In this document: positions 17,792 to 25,855 of the stretch, piece after piece
Position numbering within the stretch: position 1 is the first letter of the stretch
Layout: every line of letters begins with the position of its first letter
Assembly (NCBI RefSeq): GCF_900107685.1
Contig: NZ_FNRQ01000012.1
Coordinates: forward strand, 1 to 64,000
Length of the DNA: 64,000 nucleotides
Direction of reading: 5' to 3'
Source: Paraburkholderia sartisoli
GTDB taxonomy: Bacteria; Pseudomonadota; Gammaproteobacteria; Burkholderiales; Burkholderiaceae
The notes under the pieces: generated by a model
The model's input: only the letters and a program-made list of their open reading frames with translations
Databases searched by the model: none
Told to the model about the DNA's origin: nothing
Translations under genes and position numbers: made by a program

Positions 17792-18844
17792 GTGAACACG
17801 ACTCATGCCTACGCCGCGCACGACGCCACATCGAAGCTCGCTCCGTTCGAGCTACAGCGCCGCGCGCTGCGCGATCACGACGTGCAGATGGACGTGCTGT
17901 TCTGCGGAGTGTGTCACTCCGACCTGCATACAGCGCGCGATGAATGGAAGAACACCGTGTATCCGGCCGTTCCGGGTCACGAGATCGTCGGCTGCGTGAC
18001 GGCCGTCGGCCCGCAGGTTTCGAACTACAAAGTCGGCGACCTGGTGGGCGTCGGCTGTCTCGTCGATTCGTGCCGCACGTGTCCGAGTTGCAAGGAAGGT
18101 CTCGAGCAGTACTGCGAGGTCGGCTTTGTCGGCACGTATAACGGCCAGGATCGCGTGACTGGCGAAAACACGTACGGCGGCTATTCGACGGCCATCGTCG
18201 TCGATGAAGCATTTGTGCTGCGCGTGCCGAAGAATCTCGATCCCGCCGGCGTCGCGCCGCTGCTGTGCGCGGGCATCACCACGTATTCGCCGCTGCGCCA
18301 GTGGGGCGCGGGCCCGGGCAAGAAGGTCGGCATCGTGGGCCTCGGCGGGCTCGGCCACATGGGCGTGAAGCTCGCGCATGCGATGGGTGCGCACGTCGTG
18401 CTGTTCACGACATCGACATCGAAGATCGAAGACGCGAAGCGCCTCGGCGCCGACGAAGTCGTGATCTCGCGGAACCCGGACGAGATGGCGGCGCATGCGA
18501 ACAGCTTCGACCTGATCGTCAACACCGTGGCCGCGCCGCACGACCTGAACCCGTTCATCAACCTGCTCAGGCGCGACGGCACGATGACGCTGGTCGGCGC
18601 ACCGGAGCACGATCACCCGTCGCCGCAGGTGTTCAACCTGATCATGAAGCGTCGCCGTCTTGCGGGCTCGCTGATCGGCGGCATCGCGGAAACGCAGGAA
18701 ATGCTCGACTTCTGCGGCGAGCACGGCATCACGTCCGACATCGAGATGATCCCGATGCAGAAGGTCAACGAGGCGTATGAGCGCATGCTGAAGAGCGACG
18801 TGAAATACCGCTTCGTGATCGACATCGATTCGATGCGCAAGTAA
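17792..18844 (+). CDS. zinc-dependent NAD(P) alcohol dehydrogenase (YahK/cinnamyl alcohol dehydrogenase group)
   Basis: 350 residues starting from GTG, chosen because GGAGG lies five bases upstream (17783-17787) and the longer ATG-less extension reads as non-coding. Catalytic zinc ligands are Cys38 (CGVCHSD), His63 (GHE) and Cys159; structural zinc is held by Cys94, 97, 100 and 108. The Rossmann loop is GLGGLGHMG near residue 183. This is the medium-chain family branch of YahK and CAD, which reduce a wide range of aldehydes with NADPH. A strong terminator follows at 18879. The neighbouring AraC_N gene likely controls it in response to aldehydes or redox stress. Confidence 0.92.
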   Translation: MNTTHAYAAHDATSKLAPFELQRRALRDHDVQMDVLFCGVCHSDLHTARDEWKNTVYPAVPGHEIVGCVTAVGPQVSNYKVGDLVGVGCLVDSCRTCPSCKEGLEQYCEVGFVGTYNGQDRVTGENTYGGYSTAIVVDEAFVLRVPKNLDPAGVAPLLCAGITTYSPLRQWGAGPGKKVGIVGLGGLGHMGVKLAHAMGAHVVLFTTSTSKIEDAKRLGADEVVISRNPDEMAAHANSFDLIVNTVAAPHDLNPFINLLRRDGTMTLVGAPEHDHPSPQVFNLIMKRRRLAGSLIGGIAETQEMLDFCGEHGITSDIEMIPMQKVNEAYERMLKSDVKYRFVIDIDSMRK

Positions 18845-18878
18845 TCGCGCAACTGAAGCGGCAGTCTTGCGGCTCGAT

Positions 18879-18917
18879 GCAGGCCGCGCGGTTCGATCGC
18901 GCGGCCTGCTGCTTTTG
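18879..18917 (+). terminator. rho-independent terminator of the alcohol dehydrogenase gene
   Basis: GCAGGCCGCGCG and its exact complement form a 12-bp GC stem around a 7-base loop (18879-18909), followed by TGCTTTT. It lies 35 bases after the stop codon. Confidence 0.85.
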
Positions 18918-19013
18918 GTGGTCATTCGCCTCCGCGATGACACCGTTGTCCCCTTTTCGTTCTAAACGCATGTGATGCACCCGCATCACGTCCCTGTCTT
19001 TAGCGCTTCAACG

Positions 19014-19046
19014 CTGTTTCTCCTGAATCCAGGAGAAACAGGCAAA
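19014..19046 (+). promoter_or_regulatory. palindromic operator candidate upstream of the LysR gene
   Basis: CTGTTTCTCCTG (19014-19025) and its exact complement (19030-19041) flank AATC. The right arm extends into TCCAGGAGAAACAGGCAAA, 18/19 identical to 17641-17659 ahead of the alcohol dehydrogenase. No T-run follows, so an operator is more likely than a terminator. Sits within the 333-bp gap between the two genes; the gap holds nothing else but the terminator. Confidence 0.6.
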
Positions 19047-19177
19047 TCGTCCGGAGTCTTGGCCATTCCCTGAAGCACGGCGGGCCCGTACGATATACAC
19101 ACTGCCCGAGCATCCGTATTGCGTCACACGGCTGGTCTTTGGCACGTCCCTAGTCCGTCTTGACCAGGAGATTGCCC

Positions 19178-20143
19178 GTGATTGATCGTATTCAGGCGAT
19201 GCGTACTTTTATCCGCATCGTCGATACCAATAGTTTTACCCGCGCGGCCCAGTCGCTCGACATGCCGCGCGCCACTGTCACCACCACTGTCCAGAATCTC
19301 GAAGCGCTACTCGGCACACAACTACTCGTGCGTACGACGCGGCGTCTCAGCCTGACCGTCGAAGGCGCGGCGTACTACGAACGTTGCGCGCAGATTCTTG
19401 CCGACATCGACGAAATGGAAGCGAGCCTGCATCAGGCAACCGACCGGCTCAGCGGCCGTCTGCGCGTCGAGATGCCGGGCACCGTGGCGACCGCGCTCGT
19501 GCTACCCGCGCTCGACGATTTTCATATGCGCTATCCGAACGTCGATCTCACGATCGGCGTGAGCAACCGCGCGGTCGATCTCGTCGGCGAAGCGGTGGAT
19601 TGCAGCATCCAGCTGGGCGAGCTGCCCGACTCGGGGCTCGCCGCGCGCCGGCTCGGCATGCTCGAACACGTCACCTGCGCGAGCCCGGCGTATCTCGAAC
19701 GCCATGGCATGCCGGCGAGCCTCGACGAGTTCGACAACCACGTCGCGGTCAATTGCATGTCGGCGCACAACGGCCGCGCGGTGGATTTCGATTTCGAGGT
19801 GGGCGGCAAGGCGCTCAACGTGAAGGTCAACGGCTTCGTCAAGGTGACCGACGAGCTGGCGTATCTGACCTGCGGCCTGCGCGGGCTCGGCATGATCCAG
19901 CCCGCACGGATCGCCGCGCAGCCGTATCTCGACTCCGGCCAGTTGCGCGAGATACTGCCGCAATGGAAGCCTTCGCCGATGCCGGTTTCGGTCGCGTATG
20001 TGAAGAACCGCCAGGTGTCGCCGCGCGTGCGTGCGTTCGTCGACTGGCTCGCCGAGCTGTTCGAACGCACGGAGCACGCAAGCGAGGACATGTCGCGCGT
20101 GCGTCAGCTATTGCGTGGCGTGCATCCCGACGAAGTGAGGTGA
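19178..20143 (+). CDS. LysR family transcriptional regulator
   Basis: 321 residues. The N-terminal winged helix covers residues 1-60 (AMRTFIRIVDTNSFTRAAQSLDMPRATVTTTVQNLE), and the substrate-binding domain of the CrgA/DsdC-like group fills the rest. The GTG at 19178 is preferred because AGGAG lies seven bases upstream and family members begin MDRIQAMRTF. It follows the alcohol dehydrogenase in the same direction but behind a terminator and with its own palindromic upstream site. Target genes cannot be told from sequence. Confidence 0.88.
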   Translation: MIDRIQAMRTFIRIVDTNSFTRAAQSLDMPRATVTTTVQNLEALLGTQLLVRTTRRLSLTVEGAAYYERCAQILADIDEMEASLHQATDRLSGRLRVEMPGTVATALVLPALDDFHMRYPNVDLTIGVSNRAVDLVGEAVDCSIQLGELPDSGLAARRLGMLEHVTCASPAYLERHGMPASLDEFDNHVAVNCMSAHNGRAVDFDFEVGGKALNVKVNGFVKVTDELAYLTCGLRGLGMIQPARIAAQPYLDSGQLREILPQWKPSPMPVSVAYVKNRQVSPRVRAFVDWLAELFERTEHASEDMSRVRQLLRGVHPDEVR

Positions 20144-20232
20144 TGAAGAGGACAGACACGGTGGCCGCGCGCATGGCGGCTCACCGAAGGCACGAAACAC
20201 GGTCGCTGTAACGGAGCGTGTCTGCATCGACG

Positions 20233-20266
20233 GCCGGACTGCCGCATGCGCGGGCAGTCCGGCGTT
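20233..20266 (+). terminator. terminator after the LysR gene
   Basis: GCCGGACTGCC (20233-20243) pairs with its exact complement at 20253-20263 around a 9-base loop, followed by GTTTAA. It lies between the convergent LysR and glucose-6-phosphate dehydrogenase genes. Confidence 0.7.
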
Positions 20267-20275
20267 TAACCGCGA

Positions 20276-21751
20276 TTACGACTCTTCCGACCACGCGTTG
20301 TTTTCACGCGCCATCAACGCCGACGACGCCGCGGGCCCGAACGTTCCCGCGGTGTAGTTGCGCGGCCTGTCGCCCGAGCGCTGCCAGCCCTCGATGATCG
20401 GCTCGACCCACGTCCATGCGGCTTCGAGTTCGTCGCGACGCATGAAGTGCGTGAGGCGGCCACGCACCACGTCGATCAGGAGACGCTCATACGCTTCCGC
20501 GCGACGCTCGGTGAACGCCTGTTCGAGATCGAGGTTCAGGTTCACCGGCAGCATCTTGAGACCGCTGCCCGGTTCTTTCGCGAGCATCTGCAACTGGATC
20601 GACTCAGCCGGCTGCAACTGGATCACGAGACGGTTGCCATAGTTGCGTGGGCCGGCCGGAATGATCGCGAACGGCAGATCGGCAAACTCGATGACGATTT
20701 CCGACACCTTCTTCTGCATGCGCTTGCCGGTGCGCAGATAGAACGGCACGTTCGCCCAGCGCCAGTTGTTGATATGCGCGCGCAACGCGACGAAGGTTTC
20801 CGCGCGGCTGTCGGCCGGCACGTTGTCTTCCTGCAGATAGCCCTTCACCGGCTCGCCGCCGACCGCGCCCGCGGTGTACTGGCCACGCACCGTGTCGCGT
20901 GCGATGTCCTCATCGGTCATGCGGCGCAGCGAGCGCAGCACCTTCAGCTTCTCGTCGCGCACCGCGTCGGGATCGAGCGACACCGGCGGCTCCATCGCGA
21001 CGATGCACAGCAGTTGCAGCAGGTGGTTCTGCACCATGTCGCGCAGCGCGCCGGTTTCATCGTAGAAGCCCGCGCGGCTGCCCACGCCGACGTCTTCCGC
21101 CACCGTGATCTGCACGCTCTTGATGTATGGCGCCTGCCACAGCGGCCCGAAAATCGCGTTGCCGAAGCGCAGCACCATCAGGTTCTGCACCGTTTCCTTG
21201 CCGAGGTAATGGTCGATGCGATAGATCTGCGTTTCCGCGAAGTGCTGGCCCACCGAATGGTTGATCGCCCGCGCCGAAGCCAGATCGTGACCCAGCGGCT
21301 TTTCCAGCACGACGCGCGAATGTTCGTCGACGAGACCGACCGCGGCGAGGTTGTCGCAGATCGTCGTGAAGAGCGCGGGCGCGGTGGCGAGATAGAACAC
21401 GCGGCGCACGCCCGCGCGCGACGCTTCGGCGAGACGCGCGTAATCGGCGGCGGAGTCGACGTCGATGCGCACGTATTCGAAGAGCGACAGGAATTTGTCC
21501 CATGACGTCGGGTCGAGCGCCTTGTGTTCGACGAACGGCTTCGAATGCTCTTCCATGAACGCGAGATAGTCGTCGCGCGTCCAGTTTTTACGGCCGATCG
21601 CCAGAATGCGCGTGTTCGCGGGCAGATTGCAGTGCTGGTGCGCCATGTACAGCGCGGGCAGCAGCTTGCGGGCCGACAGGTCGCCGCCGCCCCCGAAGAT
21701 GATCATGTCGAGCGGCAATTCGGGCGAGGCCTGGGTGGTCTGGTTCGTCAT
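20276..21751 (-). CDS. zwf: glucose-6-phosphate 1-dehydrogenase
   Basis: 491 residues from the ATG of MTNQTTQASPE. It oxidises glucose-6-phosphate to 6-phosphogluconolactone with NADP(+), feeding the Entner-Doudoroff and pentose phosphate routes and giving NADPH. The nucleotide-binding motif is MIIFGGGGDLSARKLLPALY near residue 16, slightly altered from the usual GASGDLA by GGGGDLS. The active-site signature RIDHYLGKE with its His and Lys is intact. A GTG four codons upstream is an alternative start. No pgl or edd gene adjoins it here, unlike many zwf operons, so it stands alone as an isozyme candidate. Confidence in the identity is very high. Confidence 0.96.
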   Translation of the reverse strand: MTNQTTQASPELPLDMIIFGGGGDLSARKLLPALYMAHQHCNLPANTRILAIGRKNWTRDDYLAFMEEHSKPFVEHKALDPTSWDKFLSLFEYVRIDVDSAADYARLAEASRAGVRRVFYLATAPALFTTICDNLAAVGLVDEHSRVVLEKPLGHDLASARAINHSVGQHFAETQIYRIDHYLGKETVQNLMVLRFGNAIFGPLWQAPYIKSVQITVAEDVGVGSRAGFYDETGALRDMVQNHLLQLLCIVAMEPPVSLDPDAVRDEKLKVLRSLRRMTDEDIARDTVRGQYTAGAVGGEPVKGYLQEDNVPADSRAETFVALRAHINNWRWANVPFYLRTGKRMQKKVSEIVIEFADLPFAIIPAGPRNYGNRLVIQLQPAESIQLQMLAKEPGSGLKMLPVNLNLDLEQAFTERRAEAYERLLIDVVRGRLTHFMRRDELEAAWTWVEPIIEGWQRSGDRPRNYTAGTFGPAASSALMARENNAWSEES

Positions 21752-21971
21752 AGCGCAATGCACCGGTAAGAATGTCGGTCAGAAGCGGAAAAAAGCACGG
21801 TGTGCCGGGCGTTTTTTCGCAAACGCCTATGGTGCAACGTTTTGAGATTGTTTGCACGCGCGGCGCGCCCCGGTCGTGGTCGCGGGTCCTCGGTTCGGCA
21901 CGCTTTGCCGCGCTTTGTCACGATTCGCCCTGGCGCGAACGGAATCGCGGGCGCCTGGCGTGAAAGATTTG

Positions 21972-22904
21972 TCAGCCGTCGCTTAACGCGGCCCGTGCGA
22001 CGCGGCAGGCTGCCAGATCCCACGCCGCGCAGCCCACCGTCTTGAACACGACCGGCGTGCCGCTCGCGACCCTCGCGACCGGAGAAGTTCCGGCGGCCAG
22101 CACGGATGCAATCGCCGTCACCGCGTTCCAGTCGACGCCGGCCTGGATGTAATCGCCGGCTTCGTGCTTCGCGCCCACGAGGTCATCGACGAAGAGCGCG
22201 CTGCCCAGCACCGTACGCGCGCCGATCTCCACCGCATCCGGCGTGAACGCGCCGACGCCGATCACGAGCCGGTCCGCGCGCGGCCCTTCGTCGTAGACCG
22301 CTGTCTTGCTGGTGGTCAGCGTGATCACGAGGTCGACGGAATCCGGCACGTGCGCGTCCTGCTGCGGCTGCGCGCGCGGCGCCACGGCACGGTGTGCGTC
22401 GCAGAACGCCTGCGCGCGCGCCGCGGAACTGCCGCGCACGCGGATGAGCGCATCCGGAAACAACTCTGCGATCGCCTCCAGATGATTCGCCGACTGCGTG
22501 CCCGCGCCGATCAGAAGGACGTCGCGCGGCGCGGCGGGCAGAAACGTCTGGATGCCGAGCATCGTCATCGCGGCGGTGCGGCGGCCGGTGACCGTCGGGC
22601 CGTCGAGAATGAAGCGCGTCTCGCCCGTATCGGCGTCGCTTGCCATCACCTGGCCGTGAATGGTCGGCAACCCGCGCGTGCGGTTCGCCGGGCACACGTT
22701 CACGAGTTTGTGAATCGCGAGGTCGGGCGCGGTGGCGGGCATCGACAGCATCACGCCCCCCGCGTTCAACGGCACGACGAGCCGCTCGGGGCTCGCGATG
22801 CGGCCCTGCGCGTAATCCGCCGCGGCCGCTTTCAGCGCGTCGACCAGCGAAGCGTACGGCGTAAGCCGCGCGGTCTGCGCGGCGTCGAAAATGCGGGTCA
22901 TCAT
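21972..22904 (-). CDS. lhpI: Delta1-pyrroline-2-carboxylate reductase (ornithine cyclodeaminase/mu-crystallin family)
   Basis: 310 residues. The NAD(P)-binding motif LLIGAGTQSANHLEAIAELFP lies near residue 130, and the substrate Lys region (AIHKLVNVCP) near residue 65 is as in the LhpI group, which reduces Delta1-pyrroline-2-carboxylate to L-proline. The start is the first of two ATGs, with AAGGA ten bases ahead. It is 38 bp after the proline-racemase-fold gene on the same strand. The family also includes ornithine cyclodeaminase and alanine dehydrogenase; the neighbour, a trans-3-hydroxyproline dehydratase that makes exactly this substrate, favours the reductase call. Confidence 0.85.
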   Translation of the reverse strand: MMTRIFDAAQTARLTPYASLVDALKAAAADYAQGRIASPERLVVPLNAGGVMLSMPATAPDLAIHKLVNVCPANRTRGLPTIHGQVMASDADTGETRFILDGPTVTGRRTAAMTMLGIQTFLPAAPRDVLLIGAGTQSANHLEAIAELFPDALIRVRGSSAARAQAFCDAHRAVAPRAQPQQDAHVPDSVDLVITLTTSKTAVYDEGPRADRLVIGVGAFTPDAVEIGARTVLGSALFVDDLVGAKHEAGDYIQAGVDWNAVTAIASVLAAGTSPVARVASGTPVVFKTVGCAAWDLAACRVARAALSDG

Positions 22905-22942
22905 TTGATTGGGGTCCTTTGCGTCGAGGCATGCGGCGCGCG

Positions 22943-23950
22943 TTAGCGCACGAGGAAACCGTACGTCAGCGGATCGCGTTCGTCGATGATCCAGTTCGCG
23001 AAGCCGCAGATATAGGCTTCGCCGGCAATCTCCGGAATCACGGCGTCGAAGCGGTCGAGTTTCGTTTCCGACAGCACGCGCCCGCGAAAGATCGTGCCGA
23101 TCACCGATTCGTTGACGAGCGTTTCGTCGCGGCCCAGCTGGCCGCGCAGATACAGTTGCGCGACGCGGCCGGCCGTGCCCGAACCGGTCGGCGAGCGATC
23201 CACTTCGCGATCCGCGAACACACAGCAGTTCGCCTGCGTCGAGCCGGCGAAACGCGGTTCGTTGTCAATGATCGTGCCGTAGATGTGATTGATTTCGGGG
23301 ATGTGCGGATGTTCGACCTTGAACGCCTCGTTCGCCGCGCGCTTCACTTCCGCGCCGAACTGGATCAGCCGCTCGACGTCTGCCTCGCGCACCGCCAGCC
23401 CGAACGGCTTGCCGGACGTATAGAAATAAAACGCGCCGCCGAACGCGATATCGCCCGTGACCTCGCCGAACGACGGCGTGCTGACCGTCACGTCGCGCTG
23501 CCAGATGAACGACGGCACGTTGACAAAGCGCACGCCGCCCGCATGATCGCCGTCCCATTCGACGAACGCTTCGATAAAGCCGCACGGCGCGTCGATGCCG
23601 ACGCGCGTCTCCGGCTCCGTGCGCTCGACCCAGCCAAGCGAGACGGCAGCTGTCGCGAGTGCGATCACGCCGTGGCCGCAATGGTCGCTGTAGCCTTCGT
23701 TGTGAACGAAGATGATGCCGAAGTCGGCGCCTTCGCTCACCGGCCCGGTCAGATAGCCGCCGTACATGTCGGCGTGGCCGCGCGGTTCGAACATCAGTGC
23801 GCGGCGCAGCGGTTCGCCATGTTCCTTCAGCCACGCACGGCGCTCGACGATCGTCGTGCCGGGAATCTTCGGCAGTCCGCTCGTGACGATCCGGAACGGC
23901 TCGCCGCCGGTATGGACTTCAACGGTGCTGATCACGCGATTCAACTTCAT
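22943..23950 (-). CDS. trans-3-hydroxy-L-proline dehydratase (proline racemase fold)
   Basis: 335 residues. Proline racemases and 4-hydroxyproline epimerases use two cysteines. Here the first is present (Cys91 in SDHCGHG) but the second is replaced by Thr255 in DRSPTGSG. This Cys/Thr pair is the known mark of trans-3-hydroxy-L-proline dehydratases, which eliminate water to give Delta1-pyrroline-2-carboxylate. The next gene encodes a reductase for that product, so together they turn trans-3-hydroxyproline into proline in the cytoplasm. AGAGGAG lies about 12 bases before the ATG. A dedicated transporter or regulator is not adjacent. Confidence 0.9.
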   Translation of the reverse strand: MKLNRVISTVEVHTGGEPFRIVTSGLPKIPGTTIVERRAWLKEHGEPLRRALMFEPRGHADMYGGYLTGPVSEGADFGIIFVHNEGYSDHCGHGVIALATAAVSLGWVERTEPETRVGIDAPCGFIEAFVEWDGDHAGGVRFVNVPSFIWQRDVTVSTPSFGEVTGDIAFGGAFYFYTSGKPFGLAVREADVERLIQFGAEVKRAANEAFKVEHPHIPEINHIYGTIIDNEPRFAGSTQANCCVFADREVDRSPTGSGTAGRVAQLYLRGQLGRDETLVNESVIGTIFRGRVLSETKLDRFDAVIPEIAGEAYICGFANWIIDERDPLTYGFLVR

Positions 23951-24040
23951 GATGCAAACGCACTCCTCTTTGCGATCAACGCCTGTGCAGCTGTCATCCT
24001 GTTCTCCTCCAGACTGTTTTATCGATGTGCCAATCTGCCC

Positions 24041-25219
24041 TCAACCCCGCGTGCCGCCCGTCGGGCGGGTCGACTGGATCAGGAACAGCAGATCCCCTGT
24101 CTCGATCAGACACGGTGGGTCTTCATAAAACGACCGCACGTGCCCTTCGCGCGCGAGGCCGATCACCAGCGCGCCGGGCACCGTGTTGCTCTGGCATCCC
24201 ACTTCGTGCGGCTGCGCGAGCCGCTCCACCAGATTCACCCGCCCCCGCGACGACAGCAGGTCGCTCACGAACGGCACGATGTAATTGCTGCCGATGGCGT
24301 CGGCCATCAACAGGCCGCCGATCTTCGTCGACGAAATGATGACGTCGGCGCCGGCCTGACGCAATTGCCGCTGAAACGTCTGCTCCTGGATGCGCGCGAC
24401 GATCTTCGTTTCCGGCGCCACGCTGCGCACGGTCAGCGTCAGCAGGATCGCGGTGGCGTCATCCTGCACCGCGATGATCACGGCTTTCGCGAGACGCGCA
24501 TGCACCTGCTGCAGCAGGTCCTCGCGCGACGGATCGCCGAGCAGCCCCGCCACGCCAAGCGTGATCGCCGCCTCGAGTGCCTGTTGCTGCGGATCGATCA
24601 CCACGATCGAATCCGGATCGACGCCGCTTTCAAGCAGCTCGCGCACGGCAACCGACCCGCACAGGCCAAACCCGCACACGACGATGTGATCGCGCAACTG
24701 TCTTTGCAGGCGTTTCATGCGGTATTCCTCGATGACGCGTTGAATGACGAACTGGTACGCGGTGCCCAGAAAGATAAACCAGATGATGATGCGAATCGGC
24801 ACGATAAAGAACGCATCGATGAGCCGCGCGCGGGCGGTCACGGGCACGATGTCGCCGTAGCCCACTGTCGCGACGGTGACCATCGTGAAGTACATCAGAT
24901 CGACGACGCCGAGCACCTGCTTGGTCGCATCGCGCAGGCCGGTGCGATCGAGATACAGCACGGTGAACGCGAGCACGCAGAGCGCCGCGACGAGGCAAAG
25001 CCGCCGCAGGAGCACGCGTTGCGGCGAAGCGGCCGGACGGGTGAAGAGCGTGCGGACGCGCGGCGGCTGCCACGCGAGACGGGCGCGCCGCGACAGACGG
25101 AAGCGGGATGGGTTGCGTCGCTTTTCGGGCACGCCGCGCTCCAGAACCAGGGACACTGATTCTACGACGACTGCCGGCCCGAACGGTACACCCGGGGTCG
25201 GATCGCTATCCGGGATCAC
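24041..25219 (-). CDS. two-helix potassium channel with TrkA-N (RCK) domain
   Basis: 392 residues. After a basic cytoplasmic tail, a first membrane helix (about 72-90), a pore loop with the potassium selectivity filter TVGYGD (118-123) and a second helix (about 133-155) form one channel subunit. A RCK/TrkA-N domain begins near residue 177 (HIVVCGFGLCGSVAVREL, the GxGxxG nucleotide site), and a probable TrkA-C part (VPGALVIGLAREG) ends the protein. It resembles MthK/Kch-type channels, which conduct K+ across the inner membrane under ligand control. The start is not secure: another ATG or GTG inside the basic tail could be used. It lies 90 bp upstream of the hydroxyproline operon on the same strand, with no evident functional link. 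Confidence 0.88.
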   Translation of the reverse strand: MIPDSDPTPGVPFGPAVVVESVSLVLERGVPEKRRNPSRFRLSRRARLAWQPPRVRTLFTRPAASPQRVLLRRLCLVAALCVLAFTVLYLDRTGLRDATKQVLGVVDLMYFTMVTVATVGYGDIVPVTARARLIDAFFIVPIRIIIWFIFLGTAYQFVIQRVIEEYRMKRLQRQLRDHIVVCGFGLCGSVAVRELLESGVDPDSIVVIDPQQQALEAAITLGVAGLLGDPSREDLLQQVHARLAKAVIIAVQDDATAILLTLTVRSVAPETKIVARIQEQTFQRQLRQAGADVIISSTKIGGLLMADAIGSNYIVPFVSDLLSSRGRVNLVERLAQPHEVGCQSNTVPGALVIGLAREGHVRSFYEDPPCLIETGDLLFLIQSTRPTGGTRG

Positions 25220-25276
25220 GCGCCGCTCATTGCCGGCGAAGCGTACACCGCCCGAAAACGCGATGAAACCTGAGCG

Positions 25277-25531
25277 TTATTGATCGCCGGTGTCCTGCTT
25301 TTTGCCTTCGTCGAACATCGCCCTGCATCCCGGAGTCAATTCGGACATGTGCTGCTTCATGCAGGCGATGATCTTCTGCCTGCTCGGAATTTCCGCCTTG
25401 CAGAAATGAAGGGCGTCGCCGCGACAGGCCTTTGCCTGATGGTCGCCCGACGTGGCGGCGGCCGCGTTCGTGGCGCAGAGCGTGACCAGCATGGACACGC
25501 CAGGGCTCAGCAGGATGGAATGCCGGTTCAT
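25277..25531 (-). CDS. small secreted Cys-rich repeat protein
   Basis: 84 residues: a signal peptide (cut around NAAAA) and one Cys-rich repeat with four Cys (ACRGDALHFC, IIACMKQHM, LTPGCRAMF) spaced like the Golgi-apparatus/Cys-rich repeat family found in many proteobacterial periplasmic proteins. The spacing suggests two disulphides. Function is unknown. Stands alone, divergent from the small gene at 25634. Confidence 0.75.
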   Translation of the reverse strand: MNRHSILLSPGVSMLVTLCATNAAAATSGDHQAKACRGDALHFCKAEIPSRQKIIACMKQHMSELTPGCRAMFDEGKKQDTGDQ

Positions 25532-25590
25532 GTTCTTGTCTCCTGATTCCTGACTCCTGATGACCGCCAGCGGCGGGCGCGCTGCCGTCG

Positions 25591-25619
25591 TATAATGGTT
25601 AACACTTAGGTATTAACCA
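25591..25619 (+). promoter_or_regulatory. promoter with overlapping palindromic operator
   Basis: TATAAT (25591-25596) is a perfect -10 element. Overlapping its last base, TGGTTAACAC (25596-25605) and GTATTAACCA (25610-25619) form an inverted repeat with one mismatch per ten and a TTAG spacer. The region is markedly AT-rich against its surroundings and lies 14 bases before the ATG at 25634. A repressor site for an unknown regulator is the simplest reading; no -35 is clear. Confidence 0.6.
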
Positions 25620-25633
25620 CTAGTTAATCGATC

Positions 25634-25840
25634 ATGTCCACCCAGTCCGTTTCTTCCCGTTCCACGCCTGCTGCCCGTCCTGCCGTTTCGTCGTTCAAGG
25701 CGGCGTTCCTGAGTTTTGCGCAGGACATGTGGCATTCGTACATGCGCCACAGCCAGTATCAGATGCTGCTTTCGTCCGGCAATTCGCATCGCACACCGCA
25801 GGAAACCGCCCGCCAGGGGCGCCGCGCCAGCCAGCGTTAA
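25634..25840 (+). CDS. small hypothetical protein (68 aa)
   Basis: 68 residues, not recognised. Composition is Ser/Arg/Ala-rich with an amphipathic stretch (FKAAFLSFAQDMWHSYMRHSQYQMLL, given in parts: residues 22-47) and a basic tail. No signal peptide or transmembrane helix. Support for being a real gene comes from the perfect TATAAT and palindrome directly upstream, rather than from known homology. It converges with the C39-like peptidase gene. Confidence 0.55.
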   Translation: MSTQSVSSRSTPAARPAVSSFKAAFLSFAQDMWHSYMRHSQYQMLLSSGNSHRTPQETARQGRRASQR

Positions 25841-25855
25841 GCGGCGCGAGCCGGT

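Noticed and set aside
22919..25159. 746-codon plus-strand open frame
   Set aside because: Runs antisense across the hydroxyproline dehydratase and the potassium channel, both recognised real genes; its own translation has no protein-like pattern.
25361..25530. Possibility that the Cys-rich small protein is a PsiF or copper protein
   Set aside because: The spacing of the four Cys fits the general Cys-rich repeat; no His/Met cluster or PsiF signature is present.
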